From contig JADDOH010000482.1 of NCBI GenBank assembly GCA_016648135.1, positions 62,001-126,000 of the forward strand: a stretch of 64,000 bases of DNA. Reading direction: 5' to 3'. Numbering within the stretch: the stretch's first letter is position 1; each line of letters begins with the position of its first letter. This DNA is from Agrypnia vestita. Taxonomy: Eukaryota; Arthropoda; Insecta; Trichoptera; Phryganeidae. The position numbers were made by a program, and so were the translations under genes. Under the pieces are notes generated by a model. The model was not told the origin of the DNA and did no database searches. It saw nothing but the letters and a program-made list of their open reading frames with translations. Below are positions 1 to 13,400 of this stretch, one piece after another.

Positions 1-1626
1 CTTGTATTAACCATTTTCTATCATTTTCGACTGCATCAAGCTTGTGACAATCAAATCAATTCTTAAATATCACTTCATTCTGCATGTATCATTTTAAGTC
101 ATACATATAATCATTTTTAAATTAATTATATAAGGATGAGCTAAAAATTGCGTACTCCAATAAATTATTTTTATATTTACTTTTTATTAGGTTCACATTC
201 TATAAAACATAGAATTTTTTATGTTTTTATAAAAAAGTTATTTTAAAAATTTTGTATTTTAAATTTGTCATATTTACTCAAACTATAACATGTACATAGT
301 ATAGATTTTTCCAACATAGTGTGTTCTACATATTATAAAATATTCTGCATAATAAACATATGAAGCTTGCATTTGTGAAATATGGCATTTTTTACATATT
401 TTTTCATAAAAAAAACATTGTACATAAGTTTTTAATTGGTATGCTGACTTTTGGCCCATCTGTAATGTGACTTGTTTAAAAAATAATAATTATGTAACAC
501 AACATTTGCTTTACGTAATTAAATTTTAACATTGTGCCTACCTGTAAAGTTTAAGCCAGTTTTATTTGTTCGAAAAATAATATATGGGACGTACATTCTT
601 GTTTGTATTTTTTTCTCTACACATGGGCGTGATAACTTCAAATGCTACCAATAAAAACATGGCACAGATATGTGTTTTACCTGACGTGTTTTATGTACTC
701 CGTGTTAAAGTAAGGGAGGTACAACATCAGCTTGTATAATTTATACTTACGTGCACTGTATAAAAATAATACAACAGCCTACTAATGTTGTGCCAGTAGA
801 TCATATTTTTAATAAATTTACATAATATATTCTTTTGTCATGCCATTATTATAACTTTTTTCATTTGCGTGAGCAATATTTACTAATAAAATGTTTGAAT
901 GTTTTAATAAATAACACAACGTTAGCTTGATTCCAAAATAAAAGCATTATTTTAAAAAGCTTCATTCTTAAACATGTATTTGTTTAAGATATCAAAATAA
1001 TACGTCATGAGATAACGATATTTCATAAACAGTAGAATATTATAGGATACCAAATATTTTATGTTTAGATATTTCAGAGCATATGCATTTTATTAGTTGC
1101 GAAAATTTAAGGTTAATTCCAACCAATATTATATCAGATATAAAAAAAACATTTAAGATATAAGAGGCTAAGAGGAGGCTTTTATCTTTAAATGCGATAT
1201 GTTTTCACTGTATTTTGGGCGATGTATACCTAATATGCAATTATATCCCTGGAAGATTTCAAACAAGATATACATTAAGAATATTCTTAGGTTTTCACGA
1301 CCATTCAGAATCTTATAGTTTGTATTCTCTGGGGTTATATGCCGTGTTTTTACGACAATTAGGATAATACGATAAAGGCATCACTTTTCTTACTTTAATT
1401 CAGAGCGTTATGGACAGACTTGCCAAAGCTCTAAAAAAACGAGATATCGATATGTTATTTTGAACTAACTCAAAATATAAGGACCTGTTAAGATCAGACC
1501 ACCTAAAAACAGACGGTGTGTATTGATTCGACTGTTATAAATTGTACGTGAGACAAAAAGAGAGCAGGATTTCCAAAAGGGTTGATGAGCGCAAACTCAG
1601 CACTGGCTGAGCACTTTATGGGTACC

Positions 1627-1670
1627 GGCCGTCATTTTGCGTTCAAACCAAAGAATGAAAAATGACGGCC
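1627..1670. repeat. Hairpin with 12-bp G+C-rich arms
   Basis: GGCCGTCATTTT at 1627-1638 is exactly complementary to 1659-1670 with a 20-nt loop. It stands in a G+C-richer stretch (about 1560-1720), probably a mobile-element remnant. Confidence 0.7.
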
Positions 1671-1846
1671 CAAGAGTCACCATGCCCGTCTTGTCAAGAA
1701 GACACTCGACATCTATAAGTACCCTGTAAATATTAATAGAAATGATGATCTCAAATCAAAAACATCACGGTGTCGCAGATTCCGGAAAGATGGTGATCAG
1801 ACAATAACTGAAATATACACATAACACGAGACAACTCTTGACAATT

Positions 1847-2012
1847 CATGTCTCTGACACGGTATTGCAGCGTATCACGTAATACAGAGACATCCTGCTC
1901 TCGACACGGTATTGCTAGCAAGTACTTAACGCAATACTGACAACGTTTCACCCTGCTTTCGATACAGTATTGCAAGCCAATATTTAACCACAATATCAGC
2001 ACTGATGATGGA
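1847..2012. repeat. Degenerate tandem repeat, about 3 units of 55-60 bp
   Basis: The cores 'gacacggtattgc', 'gacacggtattgc' and 'gatacagtattgc' recur at about 55-60-bp spacing, each followed by a variable part containing a second 'aatac/aatat' motif. The last unit runs into 'gatgatggaccctgtaatgg', which has a relative near 22250, so this block is probably the edge of a dispersed element. Confidence 0.6.
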
Positions 2013-3379
2013 CCCTGTAATGGTATCCAAAACTTTGGCTAGAATGATCGTAAAAAACGGTATATTACTCCAGAAAATACAAACAAGAAGACGTACGTTA
2101 CATTTAGTTCTTGCGTATTTTTGTGATATTATAAAACTAGACTAATTCTCTACAGATAATTTTTGCTTTCGCTACAGACAACTTCTTAAATGACTATGCT
2201 TTTGATGCAGAAATGCTGGAAGCTGCCCTTCCGACATCGTTTTACAAATTTATCTTTTCCAGGTAAAATAGTTCATTCCCGTATTCACAGAGTGTAAGGC
2301 GATGAAATAAACTCTGAGATTTATTTGAGATAATTTTCAGTAACATGTATAAGACACTTATTAAAATTTAGATATGGAAATAAACTCAGAGATAAGCTAG
2401 AGATTGATAAAAAAGACAATAACTTCAGCCCTTGAACGCCACGTTACATTAACAGTGAGTTTGTGTTCATTTGCGCACAAATAATTCCTAGAACTATTTT
2501 TTCTGAAAAGTTTGATATACAGGACCTAAGACCTGGGCCACTCTATAAAGACTTCGCTTTGTCTTTACAAGACTTATGTATAATTTATCTAAATTAAAGT
2601 ATTTAAATGTTTGAAACGTGTTTGTATGCACGCAGTGTATACTCTAGCTGTTATTTCAGTAAAACATTTTTTTTAATCTTTACTCGCCGCTGGCGCTTTT
2701 TAATCAGTTCTGAGTATAAAGCTGATAATTTTCGACAGAATAAATCTGTTTTTATTATTTCATTCGGTTGTAAAATAAATTACGTCATGTACATGTATCC
2801 CATAAAACTGTCGCTGCAACGATGCGCGGTTCCTCTATGATGCTTTTTTCCATCTCTGCATATTTTAAACCAATTCTGGAAGTTGCATTCTCGCCACTCA
2901 AAAACAAAAAGCGTTTTCATGAAACGTGACGTTTGCTAATTACACTGGTCAACAAAAAATATATTATCGCTCGCTTTTGAAATTTTGTCTGAACCTTATA
3001 AATTCAGGCATACTGAATTCATAAATTCTGAATCTGACTTCAGAAATATAGTAAAAAATATATGAACCCCAAGAACCATTAAAAAAAAAAAACAGTTTTA
3101 ACGTAAATTATTGGTGCATAACCTGGCGCCATGGCTAGTTCTAGTGCATTTATTTGACTTGCTTGAAAAAAAACTACGAGTTCGTGAATTTTAGAACAAC
3201 ATTGAAAAGGTCTAACTTAATACTTTTAAATATACGTAAGATGTTTTTCTTTAAGGGTTTAGAAGGAAATTTTATTAAAATTAAAAGTACAAGGTCTATT
3301 ACGAAAACTTTTTGTTTACTAGTAGTGGATTTAATTATACAAGAAATAATATTGTACACTAACTGTGGTATAAATATAC

Positions 3380-3500
3380 CGAAAATATACATAAGTGGGG
3401 ACATTCTTCCGCTGTGATTCAACTCCCTTTCCTTAAGAAGGGTTTAATTCATCTCTGTAAATTTTTATGTTTTTTGATGTACCTACCCACTATCTTAGAG
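3380..3500. repeat. Dispersed repeat, copy related to 57065-57180
   Basis: The run 'ggggacattcttccgctgtg', then 'caactccc' and 'aggtttaattc'-like sequence, and then a 'tacctaccc' motif matches, with differences, the block near 57070. The two lie in the same orientation 54 kb apart. No element family is recognised. Confidence 0.55.
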
Positions 3501-5604
3501 ATAAATGAGGGGTCTTACATAAAAAAAATGAAAAGGTTTGGAGGGGGGGGGGGGTATTGAACAGTGATCAAAAATAATAATTTTCTTTCTTAACAATATT
3601 CTATAAATAACTGAATATTTTTTATTTGCTGTATTTTTTACTTCGTATTTAAATACAGTATTAAATATTCAAGCAGGGTACTATTATATCGGATTGAATC
3701 TTGACACCGCAGAATATGAGTTAAATACATTTAAGAAAGGTTCGCAGTTCGATGGAATGAAAGAGCGAAATGGTTTTTATGTTTATTTCTTCCCAGTTAA
3801 GCTCCGGGAGCAAATAAAGACGTACAAGTTAGTAACACGTAAATTATGAACAAAAAAAATAGTTGACGTGCGCAGGTCTGCCTGGTGTTACGGAAGGCAT
3901 TTGACTGGTGTAGCGTTGCCCGTGTCCGACCTCTTTGTTTTCCTATGTTCTCTCTCCTACAGCGCGGAGATTTTTAATGTGTTAATATATAAAATCTCTG
4001 TGTAAGGAGTTAGGTAAACGGCACATAGATAGACAGGTACTATATATTTCTTTGACGTGATTGTGATAATTGATATTGACATATTGGTTAAAAATGTATT
4101 ATAATGTAAAATAAAATAATACGACGTCTAGGGAAATAATAAATGTAATTGATAACACTTTAATATAATTAAATTATTAATATTTGTTTTTGAACAGGTA
4201 GGTACAAATGTAACTATTGGTTTATGATTCTAATCTATATAACTTTCACAGTCTCATGGAATGTCGACTAAATGAATGTGTTTTTTGTTTTGAAAACGAA
4301 TATTTGACAATTGCGTCGTTTTTGCAAGAACACATACTTAAAATCCTAATTTAAATAAACAGTTCTAATTATCAATTCAATTACTAATCATTCGTCAGCT
4401 TTTGAAGTTAGCATCTTTATGATTGATATTCGATTCAAGATGGTCGACCATACATTATACAGTAACGTTAATTTAAAGTGAATTTTTTTTTGATAGTTAA
4501 ATGGATGCGTGCGCATTTCGTGGTCTCGCATTACCGCTACACTCATTTCCGCTGCAAGGCTACATGCAGAGCTTCAGTTACAATACAAATTTTACCCTCA
4601 ATACGCCAAAAGAAGATATCTTTAAAAAGAAATATAACAAGTGCTACTCAAATATAAGAAGAAAACATGAATTAAGATAACTTTTTCGAAAGAAAACACG
4701 ATCGCGAAATCCATCTCGTGCACAGTGGAATGAAGTTGTATTGTAAACTACCGGGGAAAATTAGAAATGAAAAAATATTACAACCTTTAAAAGAAAGCTA
4801 AAGAAATATGGGATGCTTACATTTGAATGCATTTTGTATTAATCATGTGTAGATCATATGATAGTAAATATAAATCCTAGTATTTCTTTCGTAAAGAATA
4901 AATAATAATTAGTTAGTGAGAAATGTTTGTAATACAAGTTATAAGAGAAAAGTATTTCCAGATTTAAAAAAAAAAGATATTGTTCAAATATCTGAAGATA
5001 TGATTTTCCTTCTTAGAACTCCCTAATTATTTAGTTACTCGATCCCATTATAAATAAAAAATATATTTTACCTTTAAGTATATTTTACCTTTGACAAGAC
5101 ACCACCTGTGAAGCTTTAAATGTGTTAAAATCAAACTTCTTTAAAAGGAGCATTGATTTTTGTAAATGGCAGTGCGATTTAAAATATAAGACGTTATAAA
5201 TTATGTTTAACTACGTCTCTGCATTGTTGAAAAATACATAAGAATTATCTCATTTATGGCCAGGCGTGACTTGCACAGTTTTACAAATTAAATAACTCAT
5301 TTAATTTGAAATAGTAATCGATATTTTGAGCCCTTTATGTAAATTATAATGTGTGTTAAAAATATATCATTCCGTCTGCTTTTGCGAATAAATGAATTTA
5401 GAATTTCGAAAATATACTCGACCGTCATCTAATTTATACATTTCCAGATCGTCTCTCTTATCTGTCACGAACGAAATTGAGCCTGCTTTAAATTATATAT
5501 TCCAACCCACTAAAATAGATTCTCATATTTTATTTAATTAGGCACGAAGTCCCAAAAGTTTTGTGCATTATGTTATTATTTCATTTATTATTCAGTCAAC
5601 ATTC

Positions 5605-5642
5605 AGTTGGCATACAAATGATGCATCATTTGTATGCCAACT
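5605..5642. repeat. Perfect 38-bp palindrome
   Basis: AGTTGGCATACAAATGATG at 5605-5623 is followed without spacer by its exact reverse complement at 5624-5642. There is no obvious larger inverted repeat around it. Confidence 0.95.
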
Positions 5643-6104
5643 TGTATCTGCGCGTACAACATTAATACCATTTTAGACGAAACCATTTATATCTATACTA
5701 AAACAATGCACAAAGGTTCAAAATCACACAAGGAGGTTTTAATTATTTGTTTATTAAAAAACGAGTTAAGATGTAGATAGCGCATTTTTTTCTAAATGTT
5801 TTGCATGTTTGTATTATTTAACAGCTTTTAACCTCGTATAGGACAAGGATATTTTCATACATATTTTTTTCACACACATGAAGTGATTCACGAGAGCTTA
5901 GTAATGCTAATATTAAAGAAAATATTGTTTGCATATCATTTTTCCACGTACCTCATTAGAGCATACTAGACACCTACCAAGGGAAATCATGTAGTATACA
6001 ATATTTCTTAGCTAGACTTTCTGACAGGAATCTGACATCTGATTATGAAGGGATTTGAACTCAGTATAGGGGTGAGCTGTTGAGGTGAAGATAATGTTGC
6101 AGAT

Positions 6105-6215
6105 GCAGATTTCTGCTGCGGTATGGAATCCCCGGATGCCGCGGGCGCAGATCTGCTCTATGACGTCACAAGCGGAAGGCCACGCACGCACAACCGCGGT
6201 CCGCCCCCAACATTT
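6105..6215. other. G+C-rich patch with CRE-like TGACGTCA
   Basis: About 110 bp much richer in G+C than its surroundings, including several CpG dinucleotides, an 8-bp TGACGTCA palindrome near 6160 and a CCGCGG site. It could be a promoter, an element end or an LTR piece. No exon with proper splice phases is visible. Confidence 0.4.
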
Positions 6216-7043
6216 CTTTAATGTTCCTTTGTTTGTCTTCTTCTTCTTGCTCTTTTACTATTTATTTTATATTATTGGTGTCCTTACTCTTCATGTTTTA
6301 CCTACCTTTATTACGCTTTTGTTTATCTTGGTTGTTTCTCTCTAGGCTATGTTTGTGTTGATTTAGGATTCTGTTTAGATCTCACGATGGACCTATGTTG
6401 TTCCCGCATTCTATACTAGTCTGTTATATGTACATTTGTATGTTTAAAATGAATATACACAAACCATGTCGTATATTAGAAATTATATTGGATGATCCAT
6501 TTAGTTTGGTAGATCAAAAAAATGACACAACTCAATTGTTGTCTGATAAATGCACGAAAAAATAAAATAAAATAATTTACGTAAGTACTATTAAGTAAAG
6601 TAGTTCCGATGCTTGAAATAATGTTAATTTAATGAGTATTTAATTTAAAAAAAACAGTCCAGTGAGGCTAGAAATGATATTTACAACTTTCAAAAATGTT
6701 ATTTGTTCAATTTATTGTAATAACTTTAAATATTAATTAATATATTTTAATTAATTTTAGTTGTCTCTCTGTCGAAAACGCATGCCTTGTTTTAAAAAAG
6801 AACAATTCTTAAATATAAACTAATTTCAGCACAAAAATAAACTTTCGTTCTCATATGCACTTCTACGTGTTAACTTTTCTCATACAAAAAAAAAAGGTTT
6901 GTGAATAATCAGTGCATTTAAGCTTTTTACACTTTATTCGATGTTCTGAATCTTGTCAAAATAATAAATTCACATAATTGAGTGTTTAATGTGCATGAGC
7001 ATGATTGAAAAGTGCACTCATATATTTTTATTGGTGTTTTACT

Positions 7044-7047
<4 letters not shown>

Positions 7048-7074
<27 letters not shown>

Positions 7075-7190
7075 GATAGAGATATATATGATATATATAT
7101 ATATAGAGATATATATATATATATATAGATAATATATATGATATTATATATATATAATATATATATTTTATATACAATACAATATATATA
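7048..7190. repeat. AT dinucleotide microsatellite
   Basis: Imperfect (TA)n with GATA/GAGA interruptions over about 140 bp, followed by a T tract. It lies 150 bp upstream of E1. Confidence 0.95.
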
Positions 7191-7335
7191 TTTTTTTTTT
7201 TTAATACTGAATCACGTGAGAAGCTTGCTACAATCTAACTCTAAAAATATCATCAAAAATTTATGATAGTTTTTTTTTATTTCTATTTATGTTCAGCTCA
7301 CTGTGTCTCACCTTATCTTCGTGCGCTTGTTTCAG

Positions 7336-7400
7336 GAATTCTGACAGTGAACGTGAGCGTACTACTGCTGAGCCTGGCGTCGCCCGATGAATCTAGTTTG
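7336..7400 (+). CDS. pHCl: pHCl exon E1 (start of ligand-binding domain)
   Basis: A 65-nt internal exon, preceded by a tttcag acceptor and followed by a GTAAGG donor. It starts with two bases completing a codon, then reads 21 codons ending SLASPDESSL. This is the conserved first beta-strand region of pHCl channels, which continues directly into KYEVEFLL of the next exon. It ends in phase 0. The entry phase means at least one coding exon lies upstream. I found no convincing partner in 1-7335, so the start codon and signal peptide are probably outside the window. Confidence 0.9.
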
Positions 7401-10400
7401 GTAAGGATGAACCTTGTTTTATAAACAAATAGCTTTACCACCTGGGTTTGACCGAAATTCGTATATTTTCGGATATTTTTCATCAAAACGCTGAAATAAT
7501 TATATTTTTTATTGTTTTGGCGTCAATATTGTAGAGATTATTCATGACAATCATGGAAGTTGATGGAAAACATATACTAGTTAAATTATATTTTAAAACT
7601 CGAGTTTCGAGAGTATCAGAATCTAGCTAGTGGTCCCTTCATCAGGATACAATGTTTACCTAAAATTAAAAATAGAAGTTTTGTCATAAACTAATAGAAA
7701 AAGTATAAAGAGGTTGAATCATTTATTAATTGGGGCGTGCAGTGAGTACTTTTTTTAAAATAGAGATGCGAACACGGAATACGTGTCGCATCAATATTCT
7801 TACTAATTTCAAACTAAGCTAAACGCTCGTGCTATGAAAATAGGACTAACTTGCTGGTCTGGAGTGAGGTTCGAACCCCTGACCTTTGGATCACGAGGCG
7901 AGAGTCCTAATCACAACACCAACAAGCTACTACTTTGAATTATGACTTTTACGTAAACATTTATTTTGACTTAAATCGAAATAAAATATTTATCTCGTGA
8001 CATTCCTAACATAATTTGTATAATATTATTCACATTATAATATAATTGTTAGAGCGACATCTACGTGTGATACCCTAAACTATTCATATTTGTTATTAAT
8101 ATCAATTTAATCGCCCAGAGGCGACATCTGTTAGATACTGGAGTAAGAAAAGGTGACATTTGGTTTGAATTGGAGAAAAACACGTTTATTCATAATCTAA
8201 ATTTGTTACTCTGGTTAAATATTTATTAAATAAGTTTAGTGGTACAAAGGCCCTATAAGGACATTATAAATCTAAATATTTTAAATTTAACAACTTGTTT
8301 TTATTTGAAAAGTATTGAAAAGAGATGCTATGTAATTTTAAGAATAAATTACAAAAACACAAAAACCTTCATTCTTGAAATTATATACCTAGCATCTCTG
8401 TTCAATATTTTTCATATAAATACATGTTGTTAAATTTAATATATTTAAAATATATAAAAGAGACATTTTTAATAAATGTAAAATATTTAGATTAATAATC
8501 AGGCAAAACGAGTCTTAATAATTAAAAATGTAGAACTTCAAAACAAGCAATTTTATTTCCATTTTTTTAATATAACGTACAATTTATTACATTTTATTTT
8601 GTTCTAGTCTATGAAAACTATAATTAAAGCATAAATTTTATTGGCTTATTCGAGGGATTTACACCTTTACGTGATTATATGTGTGGAATAATAAACAATA
8701 TTCTTTTTACTGTTATTCTTCCGTATTATTTACAAGTAGGTAGAATACGCCTGAAAATTATTATTTCTCTTTTATAGATTAGTATATGTTTTTAACAATA
8801 TTTTGAAATATCTCTTAAAGTCTGTGAAAATTTAGTATCATAACTTTACCACGGGTTTTCTCGATTGAAGTATGTATTTTTTGACCTCTCTGTATATTTA
8901 AAACAAACAAAAAATGATGAAGTGTTTACATTGAGAAAAATCATATAACAGCATCACGGTTTACATCCCTATATAGGAACGACCCCTGTCCACATTCTCG
9001 TATAAGGATACGATGGCACAAAAAATGCTCAGTTCAGACTCCATAGAAATCTACCTCTTTTTTCCGGCCAGTGCCGAAGGGGATTTTTTATTTTGGGACA
9101 CCTAAAAATACAACCTCGAAAAAGCAGATAGTACGGGGGAATGATAAAATTGTACAACAAAATTATAAATGCTTGAAATGAAATGGTAGAAACTTAGTCG
9201 CAAAGAATTTGAAAGAGATCGTGATCAGAGATTTTTCACAATGATTATTTAATTGGGAGAAAGACAAACTATCGACAATTTGTTTAATACTTCACCTGTC
9301 AGTGAGAGATTCTGATAATCTCGAAACTCGAGTAGTAAAATATAAAATTATTTTCAACTCGCGTAGAGATAATATAGTATAAGTTTTTCACCCAATTTAA
9401 TGATCGTAATAAATTTGCATTTATATTTTAACAGTACTCTTTAATTAAAATTTGATAAGGTATATCATTATTAACTCTTAATATTTTGCATAAAATTATC
9501 TAGGCCAGTCGGTACATTGATCAATTAAATATTATAATTCATGTAGGCATTATTAAAATAAATTGAATTGCTTCCAAAGCTTGCGTTGTGGCAGGTAGCA
9601 GTGTATCTACCTATTTTAATGGATATAGGACATGATTATTAATTACTACCCTGTTTACTATCCTGTAGTATATCACGGTTATTTAAGCATTAAATATGAT
9701 AAATATGTATATCTGTTGTGGATATTTTGAATTAAAAAATATTCATAATTATTCAAAGCATACTTTAAATAGACAAATATGCACGTATACGTATTAAAAT
9801 TATTTTTGATGAAAAATATTTTTTTTAAATTCTAGATTTCTGTGTGATTCTTGCACGTTAGAAATAGCGGTTGAGATATTTTACATTTTATTACAATTTA
9901 GTATCTTGGGGGAATATTTATGAGAATCATTATATATAAGGGTAGTATGCTATATGCATCTTGAGACATGTACCTAACGCGTAAAATGAAAATTTCTGTA
10001 TTAAAAAAATCGAAGTTAATATATATATTAGAAAATATGAAAATATACAATAAAAAAACATTTCTCTCTTGGAAGATTTATGGTTTTCGTAGAGTTTATG
10101 AACGCATAATTACTGCTTATTTAAAAGTGCCCTATTAGGGTGAAGTATTTGAATTTGAATAGTTGCATAAATTTATTTGGTACCTGTCCGCTTCGAAAGG
10201 ATAATTCGACAGCCATTAAGTGGAATTAAATATCCATTCGGCGGCATCTAGCGATCTACATTAAAATATAATTAAGAATTCTTGTGTATTAATTGCTTTA
10301 ATTAAAATGATAGCTCGCAGTAATCTAAATTCAATAAGTGTAAATATTTTTTTTTACTATTTCACGAAATTGTTCCACAAAATCGAAGTGATCAAGCTTA

Positions 10401-13400
10401 ACCTTTCAATTGTGTGCGGTTGTGTGTGGGATCTCATACTAAATAAAATTATATAAAACACATGAAAACCATCAACACTATACACAAATATCTCAAAACA
10501 ACCACGTCAATCAGAATAAAAATAGGACCATCACGACTCATTTGCAATGGATTAACATTATATTATACAACGACTTCTGTTGTCTTGTGTTGTTAAATCT
10601 GGTGTCTTGTCTGACCTCAAAAGACAAGACAACAGATTTACAAAAGAAAGCATCAAACACACTTAGACCTACACACAAAGTTACAAAGGCAGATTCTTTA
10701 TTAAGTATTAGTTAAATGTTATAATCATACATTATTTTACTTCAATAACTTATATCTAATTTTTTATAAAATCTTTTTTTTTTAAATTTCTATATGCCAT
10801 TAAAATTTCATAGGCCTCCTAGGTCCTCACACACAGGTTGGGCCATATGTTTTTTGAACATATAAAAGCACATGCAATATCGCACGTGTATTTGGTGCTT
10901 GGAAATTTAGTAGCAGTGGATCGCTTTACAGAGGAACAACGAGCTTTCTGCGTAAAACAGAAAAACAACAGAAAATAACGATTACCATGTGATTGTTCGG
11001 CGCGCGTAACACGAATCAATGTCTTAATTTAGTAGCTTGTTGGTTTTGTGGTTAGGACTCTCGCCTCGTGATCGAACGTGCACCTCGTGGTCGCGAGTTC
11101 GAACCTCACTCCAGAACATCAAGTTAGTCCTATTTTAATAGCACAAGCATTTATCTTAGTTTGAAAATAGTAAGAATATTGATGTGATACGTATTCCATG
11201 TAAACAAAACTTTTATTTTATGATGAACGTTTTTTCAATTATTTTTTAAATTTAATTTCAAACGGAGTCTTTTTAACCTGACTGAGTTCCAAGAAATTTT
11301 AACTAAAACGTTAATTGTGGGGTATAAAAACAAAGGCAGCAATGCCAAAAAAAAATAATGCAGTAATCGAGGATAACTGATTTATAATGTACTGAAATAG
11401 AGATTTTATAAGAAAAATAGCCTCAAGATAAAATCTAGAATTCAGTACATTTTAAATAAGTAATCCTCGGTAACTGCATTCAAAACATTTTACTTTTTTT
11501 TTGATATTGCTGGCTTGGTTTTGTACCCCACAGTTGAAGTCTATAATACCTATGTATATCGGTGGTGTGTGTACCTACCCACGAGCACAGCACATCCTAG
11601 GATCCATGTCACCATCTCGGGGGATGTTAAAAAACAACCCCAAATAAAGCTGAAAGCATTCGCAATTTTACGTTTCGATTTGCCGCCGACGGAAAAAACC
11701 CTGATTGTGAGATTGGCATTTGGATCCCCAAAACAGGGGACTGTACCCCCCGCAGCGTTTCATCCAATTAACTCTGGAATCGGACCGCTGAACTTTTTAT
11801 CCCCAGTTGTTTATTAGATTTGCCTAATCCGGGTGCGGTCATTAACCCAATCCAAGACCTTCCCTCCTGAAGATAGAAAATGTACATATCTGAATCTGGC
11901 ACTTGAAACTTAGATACAAATATGTGACGCGGTAAAATGATTCACAAACAAAATTTCCACTTAAATTACAACCGCCAAATATACAGGGTGTAACAGAGCT
12001 AGTCAATTTAGTGGAAAACATTAATAAGCTCGCGGGACTAAGGAGCCTTAATAATGCGTCGAAAATGTTCACCATGACCTAATATCAATAGGAGATACGT
12101 GAAATCAAAATTTGCACTATTTTTTTCAATACTTCTGACTTATTTTTTGCAAAGCGTTGGACTGTCATTACAGTAACATATATGGAATATGAAAAATTCA
12201 TTCCCTTTAATGCAAGTCAAATAAAATGACAAAAACCTTCCAATTCCAATTGGAAAACATTCCAATTGGAATTTTTTGGGGTTTTTATTTTTATTTTTAA
12301 CTTTTACTGAGACGAATGAATTGTTCATAATCATAAGTTGAAAATTTTCAAGCATTCATGACATTTCAATTTTTAGTTATGGATTTTTTTTTCAATATTT
12401 CTGATTTATTTCTGACTTTTTCACATTATTAATACTTTTTTTTTTCAATAATTCTGATTTATTTCTGACTTTTTCACATTATTAATACATACCCTGACGA
12501 AGGAACGTTGTTTCTGAAACCGGTTGGTTTTTACCAAAAACTTAGTGATTATAAACTAAGTTAATTTGTTTAATTATATTCATAATAAATTACTTCAAAG
12601 TAAATGCGATAGTATTAATACATTTATTATCTAATTTTATATGTGGACACAAACATTTTTACATAAACACATGTTTTACATTACTCGATTCTTTCCATAA
12701 TTTTTTACGTGGACGCAAACATTTTTATTATTTGCATGCTTAACGAAAGCACTCTGACTGAAGTAACGAGTACGTCTGCGGGTTTGATTATGAAAATGCT
12801 GATAAATCGGTAATATCAATGGAGTCGTTATCGTACATCATCGAACATACTGTAATGCTTGTATTTCGTGCGCCATTAGTATCATTAAATGAAGAGAATC
12901 GGTATTGTGTTTCAATGGTTTCGAATGCCTCAATGAGTAATTTGAGTATTGGTATCAGAGTTTATTTCCGAATATGGCAAACCATCAAAAGCTTTTTACG
13001 TCTGTGCATATCGGTATATTAGTGATGGAAATAATTTATTTTCTCAAAATTATTTCAGGCTGTCAGACTTTTGAAATATATTAAATTAATATTCGCCTCA
13101 TTGTTATTATTATTATTTTAACGATCACATCGTGAATTTAGTCACGGAATCGTGTCTTTCAGAGGCAAAGGAAACACTAAAAACTATTTAAACTTTTATT
13201 TACTGCACAAAGTCGCTGGACACGGATTTAATTCTCCTCACTCAACTCACTTCTAAATAACCTGTCTCTCATACGCTAAAGCAAGTTATTAAATCGCATA
13301 GTTTCGCACTGGAAAACTTCTCTCTCGTCGGTAGGTACTTTCTTGATTTACTATCACCCTATGGTGATAGCCCGCGTTCGAGTGATTTCTCTATATTTCC

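Larger units (their letters stand above)
1..7335. other. Upstream stretch without a recognisable gene
   Basis: AT-rich sequence, presumably an upstream intron of the channel gene, because E1 needs an earlier exon. Recognisable contents are a 12-bp-arm hairpin (1627-1670), a degenerate tandem repeat (1847-2012), a dispersed-repeat copy (3380-3500), a 12-G run (3543-3554), a 38-bp palindrome (5605-5642), a G+C-rich patch (6105-6215) and an AT microsatellite (7048-7190). No open frame here resembles a known protein. Confidence 0.7.
7565..9355. repeat. Inverted-repeat pair with ACTCGAG ends
   Basis: 'aaactcgagtttcgagagta' near 7600, continuing 'tcagaatct', is matched in reverse complement near 9310-9335 ('gattctgataatctcgaaac'). 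Both arms are flanked by 'aaaattat'-like sequence. They could be the ends of one old DNA transposon or two opposite copies of a short repeat; the sequence between them encodes nothing recognisable. Confidence 0.45.

Noticed and set aside
4501..4680. Possible N-terminal exon of the channel (ATG-started frame)
   Set aside because: No signal-peptide-like start, no donor in the phase E1 requires, and no resemblance to channel sequence.
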